From assembly GCF_003945595.2 (NCBI RefSeq), contig NW_024104898.1, positions 1,984,001 to 2,048,000 of the forward strand: a DNA stretch of 64,000 nucleotides, in the 5' to 3' direction. Position 1 is the stretch's first letter, and each line of letters starts with the position of its first letter. This DNA is from Pipra filicauda (Eukaryota > Chordata > Aves > Passeriformes > Pipridae). The notes under the pieces were generated by a model. That model was not told the DNA's origin and did not search any database. It saw only the letters and a program-made list of their open reading frames with translations. Of this stretch, positions 1 through 11,571 are shown piece after piece. A program made the translations under genes and the position numbers.

Positions 1-989
1 TGGTTCCAAACAGAGAGGGACTCATCCTGCTTGGTGTGGTGCAGATGAAACCCTCCAATGTGTCTGAAGCTCAGAATAGCACCATTTGTTTATTTATTTT
101 CATTGTGATGCTCTGGTTTTGCTTGGAAGCAGCCGCACTGAAGTCTTTGCAGCTCCAAGGTCTCCAACCTCAGCTGTAGCCCAAAGGAGGGTAGAAGGTC
201 TGGAGACTATCCAGGCAAACATTTGAAACTTGTGAGCCTTGTTTTGCACTAGCATTGGGAGCCCCCTTCGAAGTCACACTTCATTAGCTCTAGGCACCAC
301 TGCAAACAGTCTCCGTGTGGACATTAGCCTTTCATGGGACCACTGTTGTCCATGGACAAGCGGTCAACACTATCAGTCTCTGCTTTTGCTTTCTTTTTCT
401 CTTAAGGAGGAAAATTTTCCTATCACTGTCTTAAAAATAAAAAAAATGCCAAAACAATATACAAAGGGAAATAAAACCCAAACATGCTTACCCTCACAAA
501 GCAGCCAAGTCTTTTGATTTTTCTCCCAGAATCCAACAGGAAGACCAGGACAAACCCTGTCACTTTTTCTCAGGAAATACATCTCCTCTTCCTGGTCTCA
601 AACCTAGGTGAAAGCAGAAAGTCTGCATTCAGGCTGTGTCAGGAGCATGGGGGTGGCTCATCCATCTTCCAGCCAGGGTACCAGCCAGCGGCTCATCTGC
701 CACGGAACTCAGGGCACGTGAAGCATAAGAAGAATGGAGAAAGCAGTGGTCCATGTTATTCCAAGTGCATCACTTCGCCAGGAGATGTCTTCCTATGCAG
801 GTGGGGTCACAGGTCCTGGCAAGCACGACAGGCAGAGTTGGACCTCAAGGTGTGGGGAAAACTGAGATGGAGAGTGTTTGTGCATGCGAGGGCCATTGAG
901 AAAGGGAGCATCAGTGGGCAGCTCTCCACTGAAAGGCTTCCTCTGCAGAGTGGCTGGAGGATACCTCTTGGAACTTTCTCTTCCTATTA

Positions 990-1038
990 GAAAATCCTGA
1001 GTTGAAAGGGACCCACAGGGATCATTGAGTCCAAATTG
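990..1038 (-). mobile_element. CR1 LINE 3'-end fragment
   Basis: GAGTTGAAAGGGACCCACAG followed by GGATCATTGAGTCCAA matches the reverse complement of avian CR1 3' ends. It is short and decayed. It belongs to the same kind of subfamily as the copy at 44.94 kb. Confidence 0.7.
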
Positions 1039-2805
1039 TAATACTGAAGTATTGAATCTTTTATCCTGTTGTAACACCAGGTTCTGGATTCTGCAGGGAG
1101 TAGAACTTTTAACTCTTTACTTTTTAACACAAACCTGAACTCCTGAAAGCCAGGCAGTCTGGCCAAACACTCTCCCTTTCCCAGGCCTTCACCCTGAAGA
1201 ACCGGGGCTGCCTCCTGGTCCCCAAGTCCTGCCCTGCCAGGCTCTGCCCTGCCCTGCCAGACTACCCCCCAGCCATGGAGGCTCCCATTCAGCACCATGG
1301 TCACGCCACCACATTTTGTTAGCAGGTCATTGTGGCTCATGGTGAGATCAGAGGTCCAACTAGGGTGTTGGCCCTGCAACAGGACAAGAGGGTCATGAGC
1401 TACCTGGACTGCAGCTCCCAGGAGACGGAGCAGCATCAAGAAGTTGTGATGTGTGACTTTTTTCTTGACAGGAGTTGATCAGCTGGAGAAGGAGCAATTC
1501 TTGATCAGCTTTGTGTTTTAACCTCTCTCTCTAGAGGAAGGCCAGGCAGGCATCCAAACTGGGGTGGACCTCAGAAACTGTACGGCACAAGTGTCTTCAC
1601 AGAAGCATTTGGCATTGGAATAAGGACCAGATGAGATCTGACTGCTGAAGTCCTTCTGCCCTCAACTTCTCCTCCACAGGCTGGTTCCTGCCAGCTGTTC
1701 CTCTGTCCACAGCATTTTCAGCTTTGGCCAAGGCAAAAGATGAGCCTTTCCAGCCTCAAAGCTGGGAGCCTGATGAAGGGAGCTAGACCTTAGAAGAGAT
1801 CCTTTGCTTCACAAATGATCTGAGAGCTCCTCCAAGGGGTAATGGCACCACAGAAGAAAAGCAAACCCACTATTTCTCTCCCCCTGCATCCGCAGGTGTC
1901 TGCAGAGATATCAGACCTGCAGTGTTCAGCAACCTCGGGCGTCTGCTCCACTTTCTGTGGGAGAGAGAGCCAGGACACTTCCCTGAGCTTGAGCAGCTCC
2001 CACGCAGCGGGCCAGCGCTCAGTGCCAGGGGATGTGTGTGCAGAGCCAGCCGGAGGTAGAATGTGAGCCTGCTTTCTCTAAGAAGCCAGGGCCAAGTCCA
2101 GAGAAAAAGGCGAAGAAAGGCTTCGCTGTCAGAGTCAGGGTTTACAACCAGCCGTAAATGGCCTCCATCCCTAAAGTTCCCATGGTGACAGTCCTGGTGG
2201 GAACAGAGATGTCTCCTCTGCCTAGTGCCCACCAGCCCTTCCCAGGTCAGTATGTGCAGCTGCCCGGTGCAGCCTGGGTGAGCTCACCCAGCTCCAGTAT
2301 CCCTGAGATGAGGAACAAAGTGTGGCCCCAACTCCAGGGGAGCAGCAGCCAGGGCACCTTGCATAGCATTCCTCCAGGGCCAGGCTGCAAATGCAGCAGC
2401 TTTGGGGCTTGATGCTTCTCCTTCGGCTGAGTATAAGTTTTCGTATTCACCTCCTTCCATTCAGGCTCCAGAAGGCAAAAGATTGGAGACAGCAATGGAT
2501 AGACCTGTTCTCCAGGGGACACAGGCTCAGAGCATCTTCCAGTGATGTCAAAAGCAAACTTTTTGGGGATAAAAGCTGTTTGCAACACAGAGTCGTTGCT
2601 GTAAGCTCCTCTTCAATTCACTAGCTAGTCTTCTTTGCTGGTGCCTGGCCAACTTAACTTACAACTCTTCCCAGCACATGATATTCTCTTGCTTGTTTTA
2701 TCAACTTGCTTACTCAATGCATTCAGATGGGGAAAGGCCCACTGCAGAGGCATGAGTGTGCAGTGCAGATCTAGGTTTGCTCCCAGGGAAGGCTTCCCTT
2801 TGACC

Positions 2806-2845
2806 TTCTGTGAGACCATGGGCAAATTACTTGGTTCTTCTGAGC
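2806..2845 (+). mobile_element. MIR/CORE-SINE-like fragment
   Basis: TTCTGTGAGACCATGGGCAA then ATTACTTGGTTCTTCTGAGC follows the MIR core (CTGTGTGACC, TGGGCAAGTCACTT, TCTGAGC). The match is short and needs an alignment score. Confidence 0.4.
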
Positions 2846-3672
2846 AAAAGACTCCCGTGCATTAAAAAAAGACATACCTTTTCCCCTGCTCTTGCTCTGC
2901 CTTCCATGATGTTAGAGAAAAATCTTGTGGAGATAGATGTATGGACCACATCCCATCATGGGAGCTACTCTAGACTCCCTGCAAGTGTGACTGGTCCCAC
3001 CAGACTATACCCGGTGTGTATGCCGCTGCCTGAGCCAATTACCCCAGGCTTCTCATATAGATGATGGGAAGAAAAAGCATCTTTAGGACTTGATCAAGCT
3101 ATCCTGGTTCATTTTTCTACTTGAGGATGAAACAACTGATGCTCTGTAAGTGCTTCTGGCTGCTCATGAAGCCCAGGACATCTCGGTCAGAGCCTGGGAT
3201 GTGGTCAGACAACACGTGCTGGCCATGGCAGCTGCAGTTTGGATGTACAGATGGTGTGACTCCAGTGAAAGAGCTGACTTTCCCCAGTCATCTTTCTGTG
3301 CGTAATTTCTCTTAAGGCAGAAGGCCTTGCCCTGGCTGGTTATGGCATCACTATGCAACAAACGTGAGTCACTGCCGTAACAGGCTGAATTACAACTCCT
3401 TGCTTGCTGAGTTTAAAACAGAGGAAGGCAGCTTAAGCAAACGGAAGGGCCTAAGCATGTGAAAAATGTTCCCTTTTCAAAACTGCCATTAGCCAATTGA
3501 AAATCTTTGTATTTGGGCTGCAAATCTATGCCAAGTCTCTGTCTGAGGCTCAGTTCAAACACTCAGGCTATATAATCCCTTCCAGTCTGGGCTCATAATG
3601 GAAATGCCAACAGACCGTTAAGCACAGCAGTATTGCCAGGTTTTACTATAATTAAACACACACAGGAAAAGG

Positions 3673-3802
3673 TATAAATAACCAGGTTAAATTAAGGCAG
3701 GGGGCTGTGACTGAAGGAATCTCCGGGAAAGACTGCAGCCTGGTTTTGTCTGACCGGTTCAGGGGTGGTCGACTGGGGACTTGGGATTTGTGCCTGACTC
3801 AG
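3673..3802 (+). promoter_or_regulatory. Candidate TATA promoter with a short non-coding first exon ending at a perfect splice donor
   Basis: GGTATAAATA (TATA core 3673-3680) is followed, about 30 bp on, by a segment without ATG that ends at CTCAG|gtaagc, with the last exon base at 3802. The spacing would give a first exon of about 95-100 nt. TATA box, exon and donor are in the right order on the plus strand, but no downstream exon was identified. It may be an unannotated lncRNA start or chance. Confidence 0.3.
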
Positions 3803-3906
3803 GTAAGCCCTCTCTAGCAGATGCTATGTAATAAAGCAAAGTCAGCTGGCCACGATCACCTGCAGAGCGTGATGTGCCAGCCCCCAGGTCTGTGCTCCTG
3901 CCCTTG

Positions 3907-3950
3907 AGGCAAGCTTTCTATAAGGCAAGCTCCTTTCTGTAAGGCAAGCT
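3907..3950 (+). repeat. Short tandem repeat, three copies of AGGCAAGCT spaced 16-19 bp
   Basis: AGGCAAGCT occurs at 3907-3915, 3923-3931 and 3942-3950, with partly conserved linkers (TTCTATA, CCTTTCTGTA). It is a small decayed minisatellite just downstream of the candidate exon at 3.8 kb. Confidence 0.7.
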
Positions 3951-3959
3951 AAACCCTGA

Positions 3960-6900
3960 GGGTAAGGGGGAAAATAGGAACCTTGCTGCCTTCTGAGCCA
4001 CACTCGACCTTGCTGGGTTTATTTGCCCTGTTGGAGGCCCATGTTTGTTGTTTGCCACCTTGTCCTCATTTCCACAACAATCAGATTAAGTGGCCTGAGG
4101 AGATGTTGATGCAGAAGACACAGATAGAAAAGGTTAAAAATATAGCAAAGAAAGAGCGGCAGAGAAGGTAGAGACTTCTTTCTGGGATGTCGGTTCCTGT
4201 GGACCACTTGGTCCACACCCTGGGGGTCCTCCAAGGGAAGCACCTCTCTGCAGCACTCAGGCATTGCAAAGCAGCCAGCAGAGACATGGTGGGTCCTGGT
4301 CTCTTGTCTCTGCAGGTTGTTAGCACATTCACATCCCAGCTGTCTGGCAAGAAACCCTCCTGCTTGCAGATGCTGGGGAAAGGGGGGACACCCCCAAAGA
4401 GGACACTGACTTAGGAGTGCCAGCAGACATGTAAAGCTAGAAAAAAGCCAGATTCACAAGAGAAACATTCCAAAGCCAGCCTTCTTCCTTGTGGTGATAT
4501 ATGCAAGAAGTAACAGAACAGGTATGCTGCAGCACTCTAAGGGAAGGCAGTGCAGCTGCAGGATACACCAATGCCACTGCACAGTCCCATCTTTGCTCGA
4601 GGCAGTGGTGCCAGCTTCTGAGCTTTTCAGCGGGACTGACTGCACGCACACATCCCTCATGGTTTTTCTCTTGTGACTCTAAGCTCAATTCAACTGAGTT
4701 TTCTGGGCCAACTCTTCTAAATTTGTACCAGTATCCAGGGAGCTTTAGTAAATAGCACAGTAAATATTTGTTTTCGATATTTGTCTTTTAAAAAGACAAT
4801 GAGGCAGCAGCCACGCACAAGGACACGGCCACGCGTACGACTTCAGGCAATCACAAAGCACATCACACATCCAAAAACTGAGGCTTGCTTTTCTATCTAA
4901 AGAAATAACTTCACTGGGATTAATATGAAAAAGACCCCCCTCCACCGAAACCAGATCCATGCATGCTCCAGCACATATACATATTTGTGTATGCTCATAT
5001 ATTTTTCTGACCAGAGGCATCAAGCATCAAATCTTGAACTTTCCAAAAAAAGAAAAAGCTCATTTCCAGCCTGCAAGACTGACTCTGACCTCAGCCTGAG
5101 CTTCCCCAGCTGAGCTAATAACAGTCCCAACCCCCAAAATATGGAGGCAGCTCAGAATGGAAATGTTAAAGAGCCGTAATTCCAGAGGATGTGAATGGCT
5201 AATTCTGTACATTCAAATGAAACAGAGGGGAAATATACTGAATGGAGCCCATGTATAAGATCATATGAAATGTAAAAAGACTTGTTGTTCAGCACACACA
5301 CTGCCTCTTCAATCTAGTTCTGTTTAAATGCCCATTCTTTTCATTTGGCATCTCCTTGTCCCTCGATGGCTGAATCAAAAGAGGAAAGAAATAATGACAC
5401 AAAGATTTTAAAAAACTCAGCTCCAGCTGCAGCAGGGAGAAGCCTGAAGCGAAACGTGAGAGCGTACGGCTCTTTGTTAAGGTCTCCTTGGCTATAGAAT
5501 ATGGTATATGAAACGCCTGGCGGATCCCGTTTGGTCCTATGGAGGGAGAGCTCTTAAGGTGGCTCTCTTGGGTTTGGGGAGGATTGCAGGAAGGCTTCCC
5601 CGCATTTGCAGACAGCAAGCGTCCCACCTGCAGAAACCCCAGGGCCTGGATGGTTCCCCCTCCAAACACCCTGGGGGCCCAGGGCACTCTCTCCTCAGAC
5701 AGTGGGTGGTCCAGCCTTGGTTTTTTTTTTCCTTCATTGTAGCTGCCACCTTACATCAGGAAACCAAACTCAGCACTTCTTGCTGGGAGATGGTTCCAAT
5801 TTATATAGATTTCTAGGAAATAAATGTTTTATTCCATTCCTCTGAGGTATTTTGTGCATGCCTATCACCAGCTGGCAGAGCCACACACACAAGCAGCTAC
5901 AAGGCATTGGTGCCAGCAGAGAGCAGCCCATGCTCCCCAGCCACAGCTTTTTCTAAACTCTGCATGTGGAAGAGTTGACGCCCTGATGACTGAGGGACCC
6001 CAGCATCACTAGCCCAGACAGAGCTGGGGCAAGGCTGCCTGTCACCTCCTGATCTCCAGTATCCACAGGAAAGTTCAGCAGGTCCTTGCATCAGATGCCA
6101 TCACTGCAGCCTCCTTGCAAATGCTGCAAATGCCTTTTGGGAGAGGGCATCACCCAGAGCATCCACTTCTGGGAAGGAAAACCACCATTGGCTCAGCTCT
6201 CTGGCTGAGGAGAAACCAGGGAGAGAAGGTGTGGTGTGGAGGAGGAGGTTCACGAGAATGGGGCCAGCCCTCCCCACCACTACCCAGTCACTTGGTCATT
6301 GCCATGAACAGCAACACCGAAAGACATCCAGTAAGTGCTGTGGTGACTGGCTCACCAAGCTGAGCAACTCTGAGCCATATTGCTTAATCTAAACAAATGT
6401 TCAGTGAACATCAACACTAATTCATTTTCTGTGGGCTGAACACTTTTCCTCTCCAAGGCTCTTCCAGCAGCTGTGGCTGATTTCTGCTCATGCCCAGCAT
6501 GTCCTCCCCAGGACCCCCCACCTTCACAGTCACGACGGTGGTTCTCAGCGTGTCCACTCACAGATGCCAGCCCTTGGTACATGCTGGGAGTGAGCTCTTT
6601 CCAGGGGTTCCCTGTGGGAAAACCCAGTGATGCTGGCATGCCCTGAGTTAGCATAAGCACTGAAGGCCCAGTATGCAACCTGTGCCACCTTGGTAGGTAT
6701 GCAAATTATTCACTGGCATCAAAGGATTCTCTGTATTGTGTGTTACTCAGGAAGTGCAATCCTTGTATGTTGTGCTCCCACCTCACAATTGCTAGGCATC
6801 CACTATGGGGCCAGCACAAGTGGAGTGCCGTGTCTAAAAAGGCAGCAGGATGCTCCCCTGCTGCAAGGAGCACAGGTCTGCCCTGCTCAGCTCTTTGCCT

Positions 6901-9390
6901 GGCAGGCAAACCACCAAGGAGACATTTCCAAAGGCGTCGGGTCACACAGTGCCCTTGGCTATCTTGGCTAAATCCCAGAAAGGAGGGGTGCCACAGGCAC
7001 CATTCCCTGATGCCAGGGCTGCACCCCAGACATATGTGCTGCCGGCACATCAGGAGACGTGTCACCTGCCTGTCCGCAGGGCTGGTAAGGAGGAGCACGT
7101 TCCTCCATGGCCACTGAAGACACCTCATGACACTTGCATGTGTGGCTTCCAGGAGGCTGGCACAGTGCAGGGGAGGACAGCCAGAGTGGCCATGTGATCC
7201 CCTCACTGCTATTCCTGGTGCCTGACAAGGCTGGAGGACTGTCACACGGAGTGAGAATCACCCGGTTGCAGTGTACAAGCCAGGTGAATCCAGCTGTGGT
7301 GGCAGCAAATTCCTAATAAGTTCATTGCATCAGACGGCCAAACACTCAGTCATCACCCAAGGATGGCCTACGTGCCAGGCAGGGCGTACTCCCCTGATCC
7401 CTGTTTCCCAAAATGGGACTGGGAGAGCCAGACTAGCTCACCCTGGAAAAGGGACATGCTGTGCGGTGTGCCCGGCAGGCCAACCAGCTCCAGGTCCCTC
7501 AAACCACATGGGGGAAAACCAGCAAGACAAAGTGCCAGGCATGCAGCAAATAGCCCGAGTGTGACTGTCCTACATGGTGATTTCTCATACTGCCCCATGT
7601 ATGGATGTGAACTGAGTCTCTCTTATCCATAGAGACCTGGCCACAGGATGGTGGCATGCACACCAGCAGGTGGGCTGTCCCATCCTGCTCCCCTGCACCT
7701 GGGCTATAGGCAGGCATGACCGACTTCTTCCCGACCGCTTGCTGAGGACAGAGATCTGGGCATGCCTTTGGAAGTGGTATGCCCTCAACAAAGTGGTATC
7801 AGGGTGAGCTCCTGTGCACTGGCTGGCAGGTTTGCAGGGAGGTGCTCTCCCCGTGAGGTCAGTCGGACACTGTGTGGGTGCCGGAGTGTGTCAGAGACCT
7901 GCCACACACCCGCTCCTGGCAGCACCAGAGGGCAGCGGCACTGCTGTCTCAGAGGTAGCACAGGCAGGTTTGGCAGGGATTTATGTATCTTGGAGTTGCT
8001 TTCCCCGTGGCGGTAGCTGGAACCGATTTTGAATACTTAGCTGGTTTAAAATGAAAACAAAAATCCCTGGACTGACAGCATGTCCAAGCAAGGGACCACT
8101 CGAGTGCCTGGCAGCCAAGCAACGAGAGCTAATGCTCTCGTTGAGAGCATGAGAAACTGCAGGCTCAGCCGAGCAGCTGGGCTCTGCTCCATGCCTGCTC
8201 TGGAGTTTAGATGCTCTTCTTTGCTCAAGCCAGGCTAATATCGATGGTAGTAAGGTGTGCCTTAGTCGTCTCTGGGCTTGAGCTCCATCAAGGCCTGTGC
8301 TGCCTTGGAGGTGCCGCAAAGTGCAAAACCAGGCAGGACCTCCTGCCAACCACGAGGTAGAAGCACCCATGTCACTGCAGGCGCTCCTGTCCTCCCCCTG
8401 CATCTCCTCCCAGCCCCAGGGGCACCTCACTCCACTGGCTGGAGAGTCCTCCTCTTGCCTGTCCTCTGGATGAAGGGTCCTGCAGAATCCAGGATGCCAC
8501 TGAAACATGGACTCCTTTAGAGTGTCACACAGTAACCACCTCCCAGCACACAGCAATCCTACCTAACTGGTTCAGGCAAGGGGTGATGAAAAACCCTGTG
8601 TCCTGCTGAAACCACTGTGGGATTTAGGTCAGGCAGGTGGGAGCATCCAGGCTGGAGGGGGACCAGTGGGCCTCAACTGGTGCCCAAACAGTTCCAAAGC
8701 CAACACCAGATCTGCACAATACGACCCCTGGGACACAGCTGACCTTGCTGGGAGGATCAGTGCTGCAGCACCATCCTTGTCTATCCCATAAATAATGTGG
8801 GCACTGCTGAAACATGGAGTCCAGCACTGTGCTGAGGCTTTCTGCGGGATCCCTGGTCCACACTGCAGGACAGCTCTGCTCCTGCACAGTGGCATGGGGG
8901 TAGCATATGGGTAGGTACCTCCACCAGGAACTGGGTCAGTGTGCTATTTGGAAAAGCCAGGTTAGACCTTCACTCCTGGAGAAGCACCACTCCTGGGGGT
9001 CTCCTCCAAAGCTCTCCCTGAGTATCTCTGAATATCCAATGCTCCCCAGAAAGACACTTCACCAATGCAGGTAGACAAAGTTACCTCCAGGGGAAATTTT
9101 ATTCCCCATGTGGCAGAATGGGCAGTGGATGGGAAAGCAGCAATCCCCCCAGCCCACTGCCTCCTGGGAACAGCAAGGGCTGTTCTGTGCTGCAATGCAG
9201 GCGTGACCCACACCTGCTCAGGGTGGGAAGGAAGAAGGAAGGCTTTGGGACTGTGCACAGTCACTTTAGCTGCTCAGTCATCCGTCCCACAGCTGTGCCA
9301 GAGATGCTATTGTCCTGGTTCCTACAGTGGGAAATCCCGTATCCATCTGGAAATGACCAACACATGCAGTCCCAGGTGAGCCTCAGAGGC
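3960..9390. other. Intergenic sequence; no gene recognised
   Basis: Many overlapping short ORFs on both strands show no conserved domain and no consistent codon use. A stretch at 5150-5275 (AT-rich, with TAATT and ATTCAAAT-type motifs) looks like a possible conserved non-coding element but cannot be tested here. A pair of competing stem-loops lies at 8121-8150. Nothing else is recognised. Confidence 0.55.
8121..8150 (+). repeat. Two mutually exclusive perfect hairpins sharing one strand
   Basis: AACGAGAGC (8121-8129) pairs perfectly with GCTCTCGTT (8134-8142) across a 4-nt loop. The overlapping ATGCTCT (8132-8138) pairs perfectly with AGAGCAT (8144-8150) across 5 nt. The two folds compete for the same central bases. 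Confidence 0.65.
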
Positions 9391-9394
9391 CCCA

Positions 9395-9457
9395 GAAACA
9401 AAACAAAACAAAAGGAAAAAAAAAAAAAAAAGAAAAAAAAGAAAAAAAAGGGGGGGC
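9395..9457 (+). repeat. A-rich low-complexity tract ending in G7
   Basis: AACAAAACAAAAC-type sequence runs into long A runs broken by single G, then GGGGGGG at about 9451-9457. It is a simple repeat about 300 bp left of the CpG island. No retroposed gene body or target-site duplication was seen upstream of it. Confidence 0.85.
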
Positions 9458-9769
9458 TTTTCCTCTCCTTATCTCAAAGCACCAAGCAGACCTTGCTCCC
9501 ACCTTCTCTGCCAGAAAATGGCAGAGTTACTCAGTTTCTTCCCCCGGCTCTCCCCACCAAAGGGCACCTCTGATGCAAGTGGCAGGTCATTGGAAAGCAA
9601 GGACAGGACGGGGCGCTGTGAACATCCCCCAGGGCACAAAGAAGCTGCAGAAGAGGATGCTCCGACACTGCCCTGCGAGGCCGGGCACAGAAATGGGCAG
9701 CAGGGAGAAGGGAGTTTGTTGACAGCACGAGGCGGCTGTGCCCCCCAAAGCCCAGCCTGCCCCCAGCAC

Positions 9770-10480
9770 CCCGGCCCTGGGACTGCCGGAAACATTCCGA
9801 GGGGCGCGTGGAGAGCACCACTGGGGCACTCCGGGGACCAAAGTCACGGTGGCAGCCCGGCGTAAAACCTACAAGCTAAGGCGGGCGCAGCTCGGGGGGC
9901 GGCCGGGGACCCCGGGGCGGCGGGCCGGGATCCATCTCCTCGAGGACACCTTAACGGCGGTGCCCGCGGGCGCCTCCCCGCCGCCCGCCCCGCTCGGCTC
10001 CCGCCGCTCCTCGCGGGGAAGCAGCTGACTCGGGGCGGCTGCCAGCGCTGCTGGCTGCTGGATCCGGCCGCGGCAACGTGCAGCCCGACATGTAAACCCG
10101 GGCAGGCCTATGCTAATGGCGGGGGGAGGGCGCCTGGCGCAGGGGCGAGGGGGACGGAGGTGGAGGCCGGAGCACAGCCAGAAAATTCCGCCCCCCCCCG
10201 CGCTTCTCCATCACCACCTCCCTGCATCCATCTGCCTCCCTCCTCCTCCTCCTCCTCTTCCATTCATAAAATCCGGGCGGCACTGCCACCTACTGTATCG
10301 TGCGACGGCCAGTCCGCCGCCCCGCTCGGCCCGCGGGCAGCCCTCCACCGCAGCCCCCCCTGCCCCGCCGGCCCCCAGCCCGCACCCCTGACCCCTGCCC
10401 CCGGATCCCGGCCCCATCGCGAGCCCTCGTCCCAGCAGCGCCTCCAAAGCCCACACGAGACTTCCCACGGGGCAGAACGG
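9770..10480. promoter_or_regulatory. Second CpG island, not attached to a recognised gene
   Basis: About 700 bp of CpG-dense sequence contains a forkhead-type TGTAAAC (10091-10097), an octamer variant ATGCTAAT (10110-10117) and a (TCC)n tract at 10235-10260. Next to that tract is a TATA-like CATAAAA at about 10265-10271, which could place a start near 10295 on the plus strand. No coding exon follows in either direction. It may be the promoter of a non-coding RNA or a CpG-rich enhancer or orphan island. Confidence 0.65.
10235..10260 (+). repeat. (TCC)n tract in the orphan CpG island
   Basis: A run of TCC triplets lies directly upstream of the TATA-like CATAAAA. Polypyrimidine tracts of this kind are common in CpG promoters and can form triplex or non-B DNA. 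Confidence 0.8.
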
Positions 10481-11522
10481 CAATCCTGTCCTTGCCCTTA
10501 AAGCCAAATTGCAGTCTCTCTGTCTAGCCCCTCACCCCACCCTCAGGTGTGCCCAGATGTATTTGGGGGGCTCTCCTCACCACTCCCGGGGTGAGCACAG
10601 CTGAGAGCTGAGCAGTCAGCCCCACTGCCACCGACCAAGCTGGTGGAAATCGGGAGGTGGCAGAACAGCAGTCTTCTACCAACGTTGTCTGTTTCCCACT
10701 CTTAGGGAAACCCCCAGCTCCTGTTTTCAAGCACCTCCTTAAAACCACAAAGCCCTCTCTAGGCACTGGGGAGATAGGGGAGATATTGTTACGGCTTCTC
10801 CTGTAACAAGTCATGGGCATGAGGCTTTAAAAAAGAGATGAAAGCAGCACCTACCCGCCAGGAGAAGAGTGAGTTAGCCATCAGCCATAGTCCCTGGTCA
10901 GGAAGAAACCCTCCCAGGGCCAAGAAACCCGCTTCAGGAGGAGACACTGAGGGGCAGCCTCTTTCCCTCGGCAATCACTTTCCAGTTCCTTGGTGGGGAG
11001 GGCCTAGATTCCCACCGCCCTCTCCTTACAGGGTTCTATTCTCCCTCCTCAGCACACAATGGGGCAATCCCTGGTTGGGTCATATTCCACATCCCTTACT
11101 AGCCCCATAGGAATAAAGTCTTGTGCCTTCCCACATCAGGGGACTTTCCTCAGTCACTCATACCTTTCTTTCCTCCCTCCCTCCTTAGCAAAGGGTAACA
11201 AAGATGGCAACCCCACGCCCCAGTGGGAAGAAAGCATCCCTGCAGGGCAGCAGGGGCTGGACCTCCAGGCTCATGGGTGGGTGAGCAGGAGCAGCAGGCT
11301 CCGTCACCCAGTCTCTCCCTTGCAGCATCTCAGCTCCTACCACCCTCCCTCTTTGTTCACCAGTCTCCCTTGCCAGGATTAAAGCCCAGACTCCCAAGGG
11401 GAAGGGGCTGAATTTGGACAGGCCAAACAGAACAACTTGCAGGTGGGTCAGTGTGTGCAATGCCTGTATAGGTGGGAGACCTTGTGCTTGAAGCTGAATG
11501 GGAAACACTGAGCATCTCCACC

Positions 11523-11571
11523 TAGAAGAGAGAGAGGGAGGGAGGGAGGGAAGAAGGGAGAGAGGGAAAAA
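11523..11571 (+). repeat. (GA/GGGA)n simple repeat with A9 tail
   Basis: A purine-only tract of GAGAGA and GGGAGGGAGGGA units ends in AAAAAAAAA. It is a polypurine/polypyrimidine microsatellite. Confidence 0.85.

Larger units (their letters stand above)
1..3660. other. Intergenic sequence, left edge; no gene recognised
   Basis: Short ORFs on both strands have no recognisable domain. The content is one CR1 scrap at 990-1038, a short CTGCC-rich cluster near 1213-1262, and a MIR-like core at 2806-2845. In mammals the flank of MRPL14 on this side is a long gene-poor interval towards VEGFA. VEGFA itself is not in this window. Confidence 0.6.

Noticed and set aside
9395..9457. A-rich tract as the tail of a processed pseudogene
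   Set aside because: No gene-like sequence precedes it and no target-site duplication was found; it is better called a simple repeat.
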